Shown piece after piece: positions 8,360-17,809 of a DNA stretch of 64,000 bases (the first letter of the stretch is position 1; each line of letters starts with the position of its first letter). A model generated the notes under the pieces. It did no database searches and had not been told where the DNA came from. It saw nothing but the letters and a program-made list of their open reading frames with translations. The stretch spans positions 62,001-126,000 of the forward strand of contig JAAWDY010000033.1 in the NCBI GenBank assembly GCA_022793995.1. The letters are read 5' to 3'. The position numbers and the translations under genes were made by a program. Origin of the DNA: Coprococcus sp. (GTDB taxonomy: Bacteria > Bacillota > Clostridia > Lachnospirales > Lachnospiraceae).

Positions 8360-10510
8360 ATGAAGGAGAGGACAAAGAAATTAATCAGCATGATGCTTGT
8401 CCTTGTGTTAGCCACGGCCCTTACGGCCTGCGGCGGCAAGCAGGAGACCAAGGAGACGCAGAGCGGGGAGGTGAATGACAAAGAGAGTACCCCAAAAGGC
8501 GTTGCCTACGAAGACGAAGAAATCTATATGAACGCTCTGGGTGATTTTTACGATATTTATGAAGAAGCCCTTGAAGCGGAGACTGTTTCTGAGAGATATG
8601 CACTCATGGCCGCGGCGGAAGCGAAATTCCTTGAAAGCGGAGCCGCGTTCCCGCTTTATACTTCTGGAGCGTCGTATCTTATGACGCGCCTGGCTTACCG
8701 CACCGGCGGATTTTCTCTTTGGAGCGGCGAGTGTGTAGATTACACACGGTTGTATATTACGAATGAGATCATTAAAAAAGAAGACTATGAGCATATGAAA
8801 GAACTCTGGCAGGAACTTGTCGGGACGGGTACTTATACAGAGACTGTGAAGAAGTATTTGCAGGATCAGGGATATACGTTTAAGGATTCCTACAATAACG
8901 TATTCGACGAGCTTGGCAAGACCTGGGATATTCATGCGGCCACAGGTTCCCTGGATTCTAAGTTCATCGCGCCTACGTGTGAAGGATTGTACTCATATGA
9001 CGACGAAGGAACGCTCCTTCCGATGCTCGCGGAGAGCTACGAGGTTTCGGACGATGAACTTACCTATACGTTCAAGATTCGCGAAGGCGTGATCTGGTCG
9101 GATTCCCAAGGCAGGAAGGTGGCAGACCTTACGGCGGACGACTGGGTGGCGGCTGCGCAGCATATGGCGGACACGCTTTCCAGCGATACGGAGGATTTTA
9201 GCGGCCGCGTCGCAGGCTATACGGAATATATGAATGGGGAGACCACGGATTTCTCCACGGTTGGGATTAAGGCGCCGGACGAGCATACGTTAGTATTTAC
9301 CTTGCTGGAGCCATGTCCATATTTTATGAGCGTAGTCAGGGGATTTGTCCCGATGAGCAGATCATACTATACTTCCCAGGGCGGCGTGTTCGGTACTGCG
9401 GAGTATGAAGAGGCGTCTGTTTCCGGCTCTTATAACTATGGCATCGACCAGGATCACATTGCGTACTGTGGGCCGTATCTGTGTACCAATGTAACGGACA
9501 AGAATTCGGTCACATATTCGGCGAACCCGGATTACTGGAATTATGACAATATGACGATCAAGACCATCAACTGGACGTACGACGATGCAAGCGATGTGAC
9601 AAGGACATATACGAACTTTATAAACGGAATTACAACGTCATTTCCGCTGAAGACTGCGCACATTGAGACCGCGAAGTCGGATGGCAATTTTGACAAATAC
9701 GTGACAATCAGCGATACCGGGACGAATACGTTCTTATTGTGGTGTAATCTGCACCGCGAGACCTTTGCGAACGTAGCGGACGGAGCAGCGGCTTCCACAA
9801 AGACGGACGAGCAGAAAGAAGTTACGTTCGCGGCTCTTCAGAACCAGCATTTTCGTCTTGCGCTTTCTCATTCCATTGACCGGGCTACTTATAACTCCCA
9901 GGCGTTGGGCGAGGACCTGAAATATGTCTGCCTGAGGAACAGCTTTGTTCCGGCAACATTCGTTATGCTCGAAGAGGATACGACGATTGAAGTGGACGGG
10001 AAGAGCGCGGATTATAAAGCGGGTACTTATTACGGCGAGATCGTACAGGCACAGCTTGACGCGGACGGCTATGATGTGAAGGTATGGGACGACGAGGCGA
10101 AGTCCGGCGACGGTTTTGACGGATGGTATAATCCGGACAAAGCGGCGGAGGAATTAAAGCTTGCGGTCGAAGAGCTGGCACAGGCCGGGATCGAGGTCAC
10201 CAAGGAGAACCCGATTATCATTGATTATCCGCACGTTGCCTATAATGAGAACGGGAATAATCAGGCATATGTATTAAAGACAAGTATTGAATCTGCGCTG
10301 GGCGATCTGGTCGTATTCAATCTGATCGGCTGTAATAACGCGGAAGAAGTAAGGAACGTTGACTTCAACACCCAGAATGGTTCGGAGCATAACTGTGATG
10401 TCGGCGGTATGGGAAGCGTTGGAGCAGACTACGGCGATCCGGAATCCTATCTGAACGCGATTAAGCCTTACGGCGACGGATATGCAACACCTAAGATGGG
10501 ACTCTGGTAA
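8360..10510 (+). CDS. Peptide-type ABC transporter substrate-binding lipoprotein, apparently circularly permuted
   Basis: A signal peptide ends in the lipobox LTAC, so this 716-residue protein is a surface lipoprotein. The start ATG at 8360 follows AAAGGAGGAG. From about residue 190 it reads like an SBP_bac_5 (DppA/OppA) protein, with LPMLAESYEVSDD, a DDWVAAAQHM helix and a late DYGDPESYL. The region before it (about residues 55-135) resembles the segment that normally ends these proteins: SERYALMAAAEAKFLES then PLYTSGASYL. The protein stops soon after the DPESYL motif, where ordinary family members continue. This order implies circular permutation relative to OppA. It begins an operon with two permeases and two ATPases. 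The ligand is unknown. Confidence 0.88.
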   Translation: MKERTKKLISMMLVLVLATALTACGGKQETKETQSGEVNDKESTPKGVAYEDEEIYMNALGDFYDIYEEALEAETVSERYALMAAAEAKFLESGAAFPLYTSGASYLMTRLAYRTGGFSLWSGECVDYTRLYITNEIIKKEDYEHMKELWQELVGTGTYTETVKKYLQDQGYTFKDSYNNVFDELGKTWDIHAATGSLDSKFIAPTCEGLYSYDDEGTLLPMLAESYEVSDDELTYTFKIREGVIWSDSQGRKVADLTADDWVAAAQHMADTLSSDTEDFSGRVAGYTEYMNGETTDFSTVGIKAPDEHTLVFTLLEPCPYFMSVVRGFVPMSRSYYTSQGGVFGTAEYEEASVSGSYNYGIDQDHIAYCGPYLCTNVTDKNSVTYSANPDYWNYDNMTIKTINWTYDDASDVTRTYTNFINGITTSFPLKTAHIETAKSDGNFDKYVTISDTGTNTFLLWCNLHRETFANVADGAAASTKTDEQKEVTFAALQNQHFRLALSHSIDRATYNSQALGEDLKYVCLRNSFVPATFVMLEEDTTIEVDGKSADYKAGTYYGEIVQAQLDADGYDVKVWDDEAKSGDGFDGWYNPDKAAEELKLAVEELAQAGIEVTKENPIIIDYPHVAYNENGNNQAYVLKTSIESALGDLVVFNLIGCNNAEEVRNVDFNTQNGSEHNCDVGGMGSVGADYGDPESYLNAIKPYGDGYATPKMGLW

Positions 10511-10525
10511 AATGGAAGTACGCTT

Positions 10526-12097
10526 ATGGTAAAATATTTTTTTAAACGACTATTCCGTGGAATTATATCGGTGGTGATCGCGGTAGGAATCATCATGATC
10601 CTGATTTATTCCCTGCTGGATAATACGCTCATCTTCGCAGAAGACGCGCAGTATATGAAATTGGGGAATAATCAGAAGATCTTGTATATGTACCAGATGT
10701 GGAAGAACTATGGATATGTGGATTATGTATCATACAGCGATTATCTGAATAAGCTGGTGGCGGATGGAGAGATCGACGAAGAGTTCAGGGAAAGTATCGC
10801 CTCGATTGGAAGGACGCCTGATAAAGATAGCAAGGATGTCAAAGAATACGTGAAAAAGTTTACCGACTATTATGAGGACAAGGGATATACCATCCTCCGG
10901 CTTGACGCGGTGATGGCGTCAAAAAGGAAAGTGGCTACCGGAGGGACGCAGGCGCTCTTGGCTTACCAGAACAAACCGGTTCTGGAGCGGGTGATTTCAT
11001 ACTTTGGCAGTGTCTTGACCTTCGATAATATTCATTATGTCAAAGAGGATATTGGCAAAAGGGGGCTTACCTTTACCTTACACGACCCGGCGTATGGCGG
11101 AGATAAGTTTGCGCCTGCTATCATAGGGAACGGGACGAAGCATAAGTATCTGCTGTACGTGGATTCGCGTTTCCCGTTCGTGCATCAGAATTTTGTGAAG
11201 ATCACCCTTGGTACGTCCTACAGTATCAACAAAGGGATTGATGTGTTTGAGACCATGACCCAGACGCAGGGGAGCTACGTGGTTTCCCCGACCTATTATC
11301 CGTCCGGCATTGTGGCAGAGAGTGCTGACGACCTGCACACTGCCACGTATGCCGTCGGCTCCCGGGAAGCGAACCTGGTCTATAAGGAGCATTATACCGA
11401 CGACTATACCAATGTATCGCTTACGAGGAACAGTGGTTCCCGGATCGCGTATTCTTTTGTTATCGGCATCATTGGTTCAATCATTACCTATTTTATCGGG
11501 CTTCCCCTGGGTATACTGATGGCGAAAAAGAAGGATACCTGGGTGGACAGGCTGGGAAATGCATATGTGATATTCATGATAGCGGTTCCGGGCCTTGCGT
11601 ACATCTTCATGTTCAAGGCGATCGGAAACAAACTGGGGCTTCCGACCACGTTTTCACTGGATAATCCAACCACCGCCATGTATATTATGCCGATCCTTTC
11701 GTCGGTCGTGGCGTCCGTTGCAGGGACGATGCGGTGGATGCGCCGGTATATGGTCGACCAGATGAATTCGGATTATGTGAAATTTGCGAGGTCGGAGGGT
11801 CTTACGGAAGGAGAGATATTTACAAAGCATATATTCAAGAATGCAGCGATCCCGGTGACCCATGGAATCCCAAGCGCCTTTGTCGGCGCGCTTGCCGGCT
11901 CGATCGTGACGGAACGTGTTTATCTGATTCCTGGAGTAGGAGGACTTCTGGTCCAGGCGATCGGTGCGTATGACAACTCCGTGATTGTCGGTGTGGCGAT
12001 TTTCTACGGCATGCTGTATATTATAGCCGCGATCATGGGAGATATTGTGATGGCGATCATGGATCCACGGATTTCATTCACGTCAAAGGCCAGGTGA
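10526..12097 (+). CDS. ABC transporter permease, DppB-like, with large extracytoplasmic insertion
   Basis: This 523-residue permease has a first membrane helix at about residues 10-30, then roughly 270 mostly polar residues, then a five-helix core starting near residue 310 with the permease loop around SEGLTEGEIFTKHIFKNA, the EAA-type contact with the ATPases. Typical DppB proteins are about 310 residues, so the insertion between helix 1 and helix 2 is large and should face the outside. It starts 15 bases after the binding-protein gene and overlaps the next permease at a TGATG junction. Role: one half of the membrane channel for the ligand carried by the upstream lipoprotein. Confidence 0.9.
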   Translation: MVKYFFKRLFRGIISVVIAVGIIMILIYSLLDNTLIFAEDAQYMKLGNNQKILYMYQMWKNYGYVDYVSYSDYLNKLVADGEIDEEFRESIASIGRTPDKDSKDVKEYVKKFTDYYEDKGYTILRLDAVMASKRKVATGGTQALLAYQNKPVLERVISYFGSVLTFDNIHYVKEDIGKRGLTFTLHDPAYGGDKFAPAIIGNGTKHKYLLYVDSRFPFVHQNFVKITLGTSYSINKGIDVFETMTQTQGSYVVSPTYYPSGIVAESADDLHTATYAVGSREANLVYKEHYTDDYTNVSLTRNSGSRIAYSFVIGIIGSIITYFIGLPLGILMAKKKDTWVDRLGNAYVIFMIAVPGLAYIFMFKAIGNKLGLPTTFSLDNPTTAMYIMPILSSVVASVAGTMRWMRRYMVDQMNSDYVKFARSEGLTEGEIFTKHIFKNAAIPVTHGIPSAFVGALAGSIVTERVYLIPGVGGLLVQAIGAYDNSVIVGVAIFYGMLYIIAAIMGDIVMAIMDPRISFTSKAR

Positions 12098-13098
12098 TGA
12101 ATATGGATGCGAAAAAAATGAAACAGGGAAATTTTATAAATCTGGAAGATACCGGGCTGACCGATGAGGAGCTTTTTCAGAGGATTCCGCAGGATACGGC
12201 GTCGATCGAGAAGATAACCGCGCCGAAATATTCATACTGGCAGTCCGTGATGCGCGTGTTCTTCCGAAAAAAATCGAACATTGTCATTGTCGTGCTTTTT
12301 GTAATGATTCTCGTGTTTACTTTTATTTACCCGATGGTAAATGGGTACGACAAATATGGGAATCTTATGGATTCCAGTACAAAGCATCTGACGCCGTCCG
12401 CCGCCATGAAGAAGTTTGGATTTAGCATCCACTATCTGTTTGGCACCGGGGATTCTGGGCAGTCTACGTTTGACTCGATCTGGTACGGCGCTAGAATCTC
12501 GCTGGCACTTGCCGCAATCTGTTCTGTCATCAATATGACAATCGGAATCCTGGTTGGCGCCCTGTGGGGATTTTCTAAGAGGGTGGATATTGTGATGAAT
12601 GAGCTGAGGAATATCATCGGCAATGTGCCGGGAACGCTCGTCATCTCTGTCATGGTTATGGTATTTTCGCCCAGTTTTTGGACCTTGATTTTTGCAATGT
12701 GTATCACGGGCTGGATCGGAATCGCCTATTCGATGCGTACGCAGGTCATGATTATCCGTGACAGAGAGTATAACCTTGCGTCCAGGTGCCTTGGCACTTC
12801 GACCTTACGGATTGCGACTAAGAATATATTACCGTATATGATTTCGTTCATTGTCACAATGGCGGCAAATGAGATCCCGATGTACATCTCCCAGGAGGTA
12901 TTTTTAAGTTATATCGGACTGGGTATTTCGGATACGACGCTTGGTAAAATCATATTTAATGCGCAGAGCGCGATGGTTACGCCGGGCTGGGGCTGGGAAT
13001 TTTGGCCTCCGGTCATGCTTGCCGCATTTATATCCATTATTTTATTCCTGGTCGGGCAGAGCCTTGGCGACGCCGCGGATCCGAGGACACATATGTAG
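12097..13098 (+). CDS. ABC transporter permease, DppC-like
   Basis: This 333-residue permease has a cytoplasmic N-terminal stretch of about 60 residues, a first helix (IVIVVLFVMILVFTFIY), an outside loop with GTGDSGQSTF typical of DppC/OppC proteins (family pattern GTDxxGRD), and a core with the contact loop near LGTSTLRIATKNILP. It ends with GQSLGDAADP, matching the family ending GDxLRDxLDPR. The start is ATG at 12097, sharing one base with the preceding stop; GTG at 12094 is an alternative. Translation is probably coupled to the upstream permease, with which it forms the channel. Confidence 0.93.
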   Translation: MNMDAKKMKQGNFINLEDTGLTDEELFQRIPQDTASIEKITAPKYSYWQSVMRVFFRKKSNIVIVVLFVMILVFTFIYPMVNGYDKYGNLMDSSTKHLTPSAAMKKFGFSIHYLFGTGDSGQSTFDSIWYGARISLALAAICSVINMTIGILVGALWGFSKRVDIVMNELRNIIGNVPGTLVISVMVMVFSPSFWTLIFAMCITGWIGIAYSMRTQVMIIRDREYNLASRCLGTSTLRIATKNILPYMISFIVTMAANEIPMYISQEVFLSYIGLGISDTTLGKIIFNAQSAMVTPGWGWEFWPPVMLAAFISIILFLVGQSLGDAADPRTHM

Positions 13099-13110
13099 GG
13101 AGGCGGCGTT

Positions 13111-14172
13111 ATGGAAGAAAATAAGGTGTTGTTATCTGTTCAGGATTTGAATGTAAAGTTCCGGGTTCGTGGGAGGATTCTGACGGCGATCCGTGGGATA
13201 TCCCTTGATATCTACAGGGATGAGTCGATCGCGATCGTGGGCGAATCCGGCTGCGGCAAGACGGTATTTACCAAGACGTTCGCCGGGATGCTGGACAATA
13301 ATGGTTTTATTGACAGCGGGGATATTCATTTTTACGACGAAGGCGGCGAGGTGAACCTTGCGCAGGTGACGGACAACAAGGAATGGACGAAGATTCGGGG
13401 CAGGAAGATCGCCACGATTTTCCAGGATCCGATGACGTCCTTGAATCCGATCATCACGATTGGAAAGCAGATTACCTCTGTTATCATGAAGCACCAGAAT
13501 GTGTCGGAAGCAGAAGCGAGGAAAAAGGCAGTCGACTTGATGGGAAAGGTAGGGATACCGAACCCGGATATGCGTTTTGATGATTATCCGTTCCAGTATT
13601 CCGGCGGTATGAGGCAGCGTATCGTGATCGCGATCGCCCTGTCCTGCCAGCCAAGGATTTTGATATGTGACGAGCCTACGACAGCCCTGGATGTTACGAT
13701 TCAGGCTCAGATTTTGAAACTGATTAAGCAGCTCCAGAAGGAATTTGGCTATACGATTGTATTCATTACACATGACCTGGGCGTTGTGGCAAATATTGCG
13801 GACCGCGTGGCAGTACTTTACGCCGGTCAGATCGTGGAACTGGGTAAGGTTGAGGAAATATTCTACGACCCGCGTCATCCGTATACTTGGGCTTTGCTGT
13901 CGTCGCTTCCGCAGCTTGCGGATAGGGACACACGGTTGTACTCCATCGCGGGGACACCGCCGTCTTTGTACAACAAGATTGTCGGAGACGCGTTTGCCCC
14001 AAGGAACCCGTATTGCCTGAAAGTGGATACCTTGAAAGAGCCGCCAATGTTCCGGGTGACGGACACACATTTTGCAAGGACCTGGCTGCTGGACGAGAGA
14101 GCGCCAAAGATCGAAAAACCAGAGGCAATACGTGATATCCACGGGACGCTGATGAAAGTATTTAATATATAG
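13111..14172 (+). CDS. ABC transporter ATP-binding protein, DppD-like
   Basis: This 353-residue ATPase has Walker A GESGCGKT, a Q-loop in [10 protein letters not shown], the signature SGGMRQR, Walker [13 protein letters not shown] and the switch histidine in [10 protein letters not shown]-terminal oligopeptide-type extension begins with [12 protein letters not shown]. The usual cysteine-rich stretch of DppD/OppD tails is reduced to a single PRNPYC. It follows the DppC-like gene by 12 bases, with GGGAGGCGG as its ribosome binding site. Together with the next gene it supplies ATP hydrolysis for the transporter. Confidence 0.94.
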   Translation: MEENKVLLSVQDLNVKFRVRGRILTAIRGISLDIYRDESIAIVGESGCGKTVFTKTFAGMLDNNGFIDSGDIHFYDEGGEVNLAQVTDNKEWTKIRGRKIATIFQDPMTSLNPIITIGKQITSVIMKHQNVSEAEARKKAVDLMGKVGIPNPDMRFDDYPFQYSGGMRQRIVIAIALSCQPRILICDEPTTALDVTIQAQILKLIKQLQKEFGYTIVFITHDLGVVANIADRVAVLYAGQIVELGKVEEIFYDPRHPYTWALLSSLPQLADRDTRLYSIAGTPPSLYNKIVGDAFAPRNPYCLKVDTLKEPPMFRVTDTHFARTWLLDERAPKIEKPEAIRDIHGTLMKVFNI

Positions 14173-14186
14173 AGGGGTGGACAGCA

Positions 14187-15500
14187 ATGAAGAAAAAGAA
14201 AAACAACACGGTTTTATCCGCCAGCGCTGCCCATTTCCCGGAGCACGGCCCCGTTGCGGAGAATGGAAAGGAGATCTTGCTTTCTGTCCGGAACCTGGAC
14301 ATTGATTTCGGAAAAGGGGATACTCTTGTCCAGGCCGTGAAGGACGCTTCTTTTGATATCTATAAGGGCGAGACATTTTCTCTTGTGGGCGAGTCCGGTT
14401 CCGGTAAGACGACGATCGGACGCGCTGTCATCCGGGCGAATACGTGCACGAACGGCGAGATTCTTTATAAAGGAGTGAGGATCTCGGGCAAAATTCCGCG
14501 GACTTTGGACCGTGAGGTGATTCGGAATATCCAGATGGTGTTCCAGGATCCGGCGGCGTCGCTCAATGAACGGGCGAATGTGGACTATATTATTTCCGAA
14601 GGATTGTATAATTTTCACCTTTACGAAGACGAAGCCGACCGGATCCGTAAGGTGGAGAAGATGATCGAGGAGGTGGGGCTGCTCCCTGAGCACCTGACCC
14701 GCTATCCGCATGAATTTTCCGGAGGGCAGCGCCAGAGGGTCGGCTTTGCCAGGGCGATGGTGATGGAACCGGAGCTTGTCGTCGCGGACGAACCGATTTC
14801 CGCCTTAGATGTGTCGATCCGTGCGCAAATACTGAATCTTATGAATAAGTTCCAGAAGGAACGTGGAACCACGTATTTCTTCATCGCGCATGACCTTTCG
14901 ATCGTGCGTTACATTTCCGACCGGATCGGCGTGATCTATAAGGGAAGGATCGTGGAGGTCGCGTCGTCGGAGGAATTGTTCCAGTATCCGCTGCATCCCT
15001 ATACGCGTTCGCTCATCTCGGCGATCCCGCTCCCGGATCCACTATTGGAGAAGAATAAAGTTCTGTTTACTTACAATCCGGCAGTGCATCAGTATGGCGA
15101 GGGCGTCTGTCCGGAGCTTGTACCGATCGGACACGACCACTATGTTTACGGGAGTCCCGAAGAAATAGAGGAATACAAGGAGATCCGGGAAAAGAATGTG
15201 CCTCTCAAGACGTTGTCCATCACAGGTGTCAATACGGATAAGCAAGAGGACGACGAAGCTGTCATGGCATTCCTTAGTGAAGAGATCAAAGAGAGGCCGG
15301 ACCGCGATACAGGGCATATATTCTATGGGATACTGTCCTTCCTTCTGCCGCTTTTAGGTATCGCGGCAGCGTATTTCTTTAAAAAGCGGAACTATATACG
15401 GAACTTTAAGGCATGCCGTAAGGGTGCGATCATTGGGTTTATCTGCCTTGGCATATTCTGTGCGCTGTGCTGCGGCGTCATTCTATGCACCTGTACGTAG
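14187..15500 (+). CDS. ABC transporter ATP-binding protein, DppF-like, with C-terminal membrane tail
   Basis: This 437-residue protein contains a complete DppF/OppF ATPase: Walker [19 protein letters not shown], signature SGGQRQR, Walker [12 protein letters not shown] and the switch region FIAHDLSIV. After the usual tail it continues for about 60 more residues holding two hydrophobic segments (around [13 protein letters not shown] and [15 protein letters not shown]) separated by a basic loop. Family members are normally soluble and about 320-340 residues long, so the membrane tail is unusual and would tether the ATPase to the membrane by itself. No frameshift or stop separates the parts. The operon continues 18 bases downstream. 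Confidence 0.92.
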   Translation: MKKKKNNTVLSASAAHFPEHGPVAENGKEILLSVRNLDIDFGKGDTLVQAVKDASFDIYKGETFSLVGESGSGKTTIGRAVIRANTCTNGEILYKGVRISGKIPRTLDREVIRNIQMVFQDPAASLNERANVDYIISEGLYNFHLYEDEADRIRKVEKMIEEVGLLPEHLTRYPHEFSGGQRQRVGFARAMVMEPELVVADEPISALDVSIRAQILNLMNKFQKERGTTYFFIAHDLSIVRYISDRIGVIYKGRIVEVASSEELFQYPLHPYTRSLISAIPLPDPLLEKNKVLFTYNPAVHQYGEGVCPELVPIGHDHYVYGSPEEIEEYKEIREKNVPLKTLSITGVNTDKQEDDEAVMAFLSEEIKERPDRDTGHIFYGILSFLLPLLGIAAAYFFKKRNYIRNFKACRKGAIIGFICLGIFCALCCGVILCTCT

Positions 15501-15518
15501 AGAACGGCGGTAATTTCC

Positions 15519-16697
15519 ATGAAAATGTCTATTGAATTGTCAGAGGGGAACACGAAACGAAGAGTGGTTCTCCTCATTGTAGTATTTGTAATCACATTTG
15601 CGGCGTTTGGATATGGGATCAACAGTCTTGTCAGTATGGAGCCAGGATTTACGGAGATCACGGTATTGTCGTCGAATCAGCCAAGTTGCGGAAAAGATTT
15701 TACATTTTATTATAATGTAGGGGCGGGCGAAACCTCCGCTACCGAAGAGTACAAAGCGCTCAGGACGCTTTACACGCGGACGGCCCAGGAATCATACCAG
15801 ATATTTAACGCCGATGTGGAAGTGGAAGGCTGCTATAATCTATGGTATGCGAACGCCCATGTGAATGAAACGGTCACAATTGAACCGGCGCTCTATGGGG
15901 CGTTTGCACTTCTTGAGGAAAGCGGCGCGAGATATCACTATCTTGCGCCCATGTACGAGATGTATTTTTCACTTTTCCAGTGTATGTCCGACCAGGAGAC
16001 CGTGGATTACGACCCGTATAGTAATGAGGAGCTGCGGGAATTTTATGAAGAGACGGCTGTTTTTATCAATGACCCGAGCGCGGTAAAGATCGAGCTTTTT
16101 GAGGATAATAAGATAAGGATTTCCGTCTCCGGAGCGTACCTGGATTTTGCAAAAGAGAACGGGATCACACGGTTTGTGGATCTGGGATGGATGAAAAACG
16201 CCTTGATCGCCGACCATATGGCGGCTGTGCTTGCCGAAAATGGATATACCGCGGGCGTGCTGATGAGTTATGACGGTTTCATGCGAGGGCTGGGCAACTC
16301 CAAAGGCGCCGAGTATTCTCTTACTGTTTCCCATCGGGAAGGAACAGTTGTGTCGGATGTGGGCGCCCTTCATTTTACCGGGGAGATGAGCGGGGTATAC
16401 CTGCATGACTATCCTGTGGGAAATGGGGATGGCGGCAATTATTATGTCCGGGACGACGGGCAGATCCGGCATCCGTTCGTGGAGCCTTCCACCGGGTTGT
16501 GTAAAAGCGCTCTCCCGGAGATCGCGGCATTTTCCCCCAGCCTCTCCTGCGCCGAGATTGCTCTTAAGATCGCCCCGGTGTATATCGCTGGGAGTTTTGA
16601 TAAGGAGGCGGGCGCGGCGCTTGAACTGGAAGGAATTACGGTGTATTACTGCGAGGAGGGGAAACTGCGGCGTGGCGGGGAGGAAGGGATAAAGTAA
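15519..16697 (+). CDS. Membrane-anchored protein resembling a degenerate ApbE (FAD:protein FMN transferase)
   Basis: One hydrophobic segment near residues 16-36 anchors this 392-residue protein with the rest outside. The outer part follows the order of ApbE proteins. VDLGWMKNALIADHMAAVL sits where ApbE has its DLGGIAKGYAAD helix, an SYDGFMRGLG stretch sits where ApbE has the LGGN loop, and RHPFVEPSTG sits where ApbE has HIIDPxTG. ApbE enzymes attach FMN to threonines of exported or membrane flavoproteins. Several hallmark residues are altered here (AKG is MKN, HIID is HPFVE), so it may bind flavin or act only as a structural partner. It is the last gene of the transporter operon. The family call is an inference. 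Confidence 0.55.
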   Translation: MKMSIELSEGNTKRRVVLLIVVFVITFAAFGYGINSLVSMEPGFTEITVLSSNQPSCGKDFTFYYNVGAGETSATEEYKALRTLYTRTAQESYQIFNADVEVEGCYNLWYANAHVNETVTIEPALYGAFALLEESGARYHYLAPMYEMYFSLFQCMSDQETVDYDPYSNEELREFYEETAVFINDPSAVKIELFEDNKIRISVSGAYLDFAKENGITRFVDLGWMKNALIADHMAAVLAENGYTAGVLMSYDGFMRGLGNSKGAEYSLTVSHREGTVVSDVGALHFTGEMSGVYLHDYPVGNGDGGNYYVRDDGQIRHPFVEPSTGLCKSALPEIAAFSPSLSCAEIALKIAPVYIAGSFDKEAGAALELEGITVYYCEEGKLRRGGEEGIK

Positions 16698-16726
16698 TTG
16701 TATTTGGACGGCAGCCATAGTATAAT
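16698..16726 (+). promoter_or_regulatory. Promoter before the PIN-type remnant
   Basis: TTGTAT (16698-16703) and TATAAT (16721-16726) are spaced by 17 bases directly after the upstream stop codon. This supports a new transcription unit and a start at 16776 rather than the TTG at 16698. Confidence 0.65.
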
Positions 16727-16775
16727 GGGTCTGGTAGAAAAAGAAAGTATTACAGTGGGAAGGAGCGGATTTGAG

Positions 16776-16931
16776 ATGACCCAGATAAGGCAGGATGCAA
16801 TAAAACTACGGGAACAAATTCCTGAAGATAAAATAATCTTTATTATACAGATCATGCAGGGAATGCAGGGACTATATGCGGATGATGATATGAAACAGAG
16901 GGCGGAAGCATTCCAACACCTGGAAAAATGA
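16776..16931 (+). CDS. Small antitoxin-like protein next to a PIN remnant
   Basis: A 51-residue protein starts at ATG 16776 after GGAAGGAG. It is predicted helical, with DKIIFIIQIMQGMQGLY in the middle, and resembles the short proteins often encoded just before PIN-domain toxins in Clostridia. It overlaps the next frame by four bases (ATGA), as antitoxin and toxin genes usually do. No DNA-binding motif is evident. The antitoxin role rests on context only. Confidence 0.5.
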   Translation: MTQIRQDAIKLREQIPEDKIIFIIQIMQGMQGLYADDDMKQRAEAFQHLEK

Positions 16932-17101
16932 GAAAAAAAGCACCTGAGCTGGATTTTGAAGATTGTTTGCAGGAAGAATGTGCAAAAAGTTATCGTGCAG
17001 ATTATATTGTAAGCAGAAATACGGTGGATTTCAGGAACAGTGATATTCCCTGCATCGAACCGGAAGAAGTATGCAGAATAATAGAAGATGATGGAATATG
17101 A
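16928..17101 (+). pseudogene. C-terminal remnant of a PIN-domain toxin
   Basis: This 57-residue frame reads like only the end of a PIN ribonuclease: LDFEDCLQEECA, then ADYIVSRNTVDF, then the typical closing strand leading to PEEV. Complete PIN toxins are about 130-140 residues and begin with a strand carrying the first catalytic aspartate (LDTN-type), which is absent here. The internal start overlaps the preceding stop, so the remnant could still be translated. It probably arose by deletion of the first half and is unlikely to be catalytic. Confidence 0.65.
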
Positions 17102-17107
17102 AAAATG

Positions 17108-17135
17108 GGGGAGGCTGAAAAAAGCTTCCCCTTTT
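17108..17135 (+). terminator. Intrinsic terminator after the PIN remnant
   Basis: GGGGAGGCT (17108-17116) pairs with AGCTTCCCC (17123-17131), with one G-U pair, around GAAAAA and is followed by TTTTC. Confidence 0.75.
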
Positions 17136-17159
17136 CTACGGCACGCATATGAGAAGTAA

Positions 17160-17561
17160 TTATCGGATCTGGAGTTTCTGCATAAGGGCTTCCTGCAATA
17201 CCTGGGAGAAATTTACGCCGATGGCAGTAGCCTCTTCGTTGAGCCATTCCGGAATACTGAGCGTCTTTTTGACGGCCTGTGGATTCGTTCGCTTTTTATA
17301 TGCCAGCATGTCAAATTCGATCACGACAAGAAATGAATCCTTATCGACTGAAATAGCAGTAGGATCAGAGGGCGCAGGCAGGGGTTCATTCTCGGTTTCG
17401 CGTGATGTGAGCGCAAGTCCGAGGGCATCAACGGCCATTTCATACGCCTGTGTCATATCGTCACCTTCCGTAAGACATTCCGGAAGATCTGGAAAGGAAA
17501 TCCAGAATCCGCCTTCCTCTGCTTTGTGGAATATAGCGGGATAAAACAATAATTTATTCAT
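17160..17561 (-). CDS. hicB: HicB-type antitoxin
   Basis: The 133-residue protein has the HicB fold: an N-terminal partly degraded RNase H-like domain with GGFWISFPDLPECLTEGD, and a C-terminal ribbon-helix-helix segment (LSIPEWLNEEATAIGVNFSQ) for DNA binding. It neutralises HicA and usually represses its own promoter. It follows hicA by 28 bases on the minus strand, the common toxin-first order. Confidence 0.92.
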   Translation of the reverse strand: MNKLLFYPAIFHKAEEGGFWISFPDLPECLTEGDDMTQAYEMAVDALGLALTSRETENEPLPAPSDPTAISVDKDSFLVVIEFDMLAYKKRTNPQAVKKTLSIPEWLNEEATAIGVNFSQVLQEALMQKLQIR

Positions 17562-17589
17562 GCAAGTACCTCCGTTTATTGCGGCAGAA

Positions 17590-17778
17590 CTATTTAAGCC
17601 CAGCCTGTTTTAATATTGTCTGCTCTAAGCCTTTTTTCATAACCCGTGAGTGATAAGGAACGATTACTTGTTTTCCGGTTTCGAGATTCCTTAATTTTAC
17701 ATGGGAACCATTCTGTCTGATAATTGTAAAACCATTCTGCTGTAATTTTTTAAGCATTTCTTTTGGCGTTAATGGCAT
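17590..17778 (-). CDS. hicA: HicA-type mRNA interferase toxin
   Basis: This 62-residue protein has the double-stranded-RNA-binding-like HicA fold. The catalytic histidine lies in RQNGSHVKLRN, and the family pattern continues through VPYHSRVMKKGLEQTILKQAG. HicA cleaves mRNA and tmRNA when HicB is lost. The start ATG at 17778 follows GGGGAG. The gene is full length and looks functional. Confidence 0.93.
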   Translation of the reverse strand: MPLTPKEMLKKLQQNGFTIIRQNGSHVKLRNLETGKQVIVPYHSRVMKKGLEQTILKQAGLK

Positions 17779-17809
17779 CTTTTGTATCTCCCCTATTTAT
17801 CATAGAACA

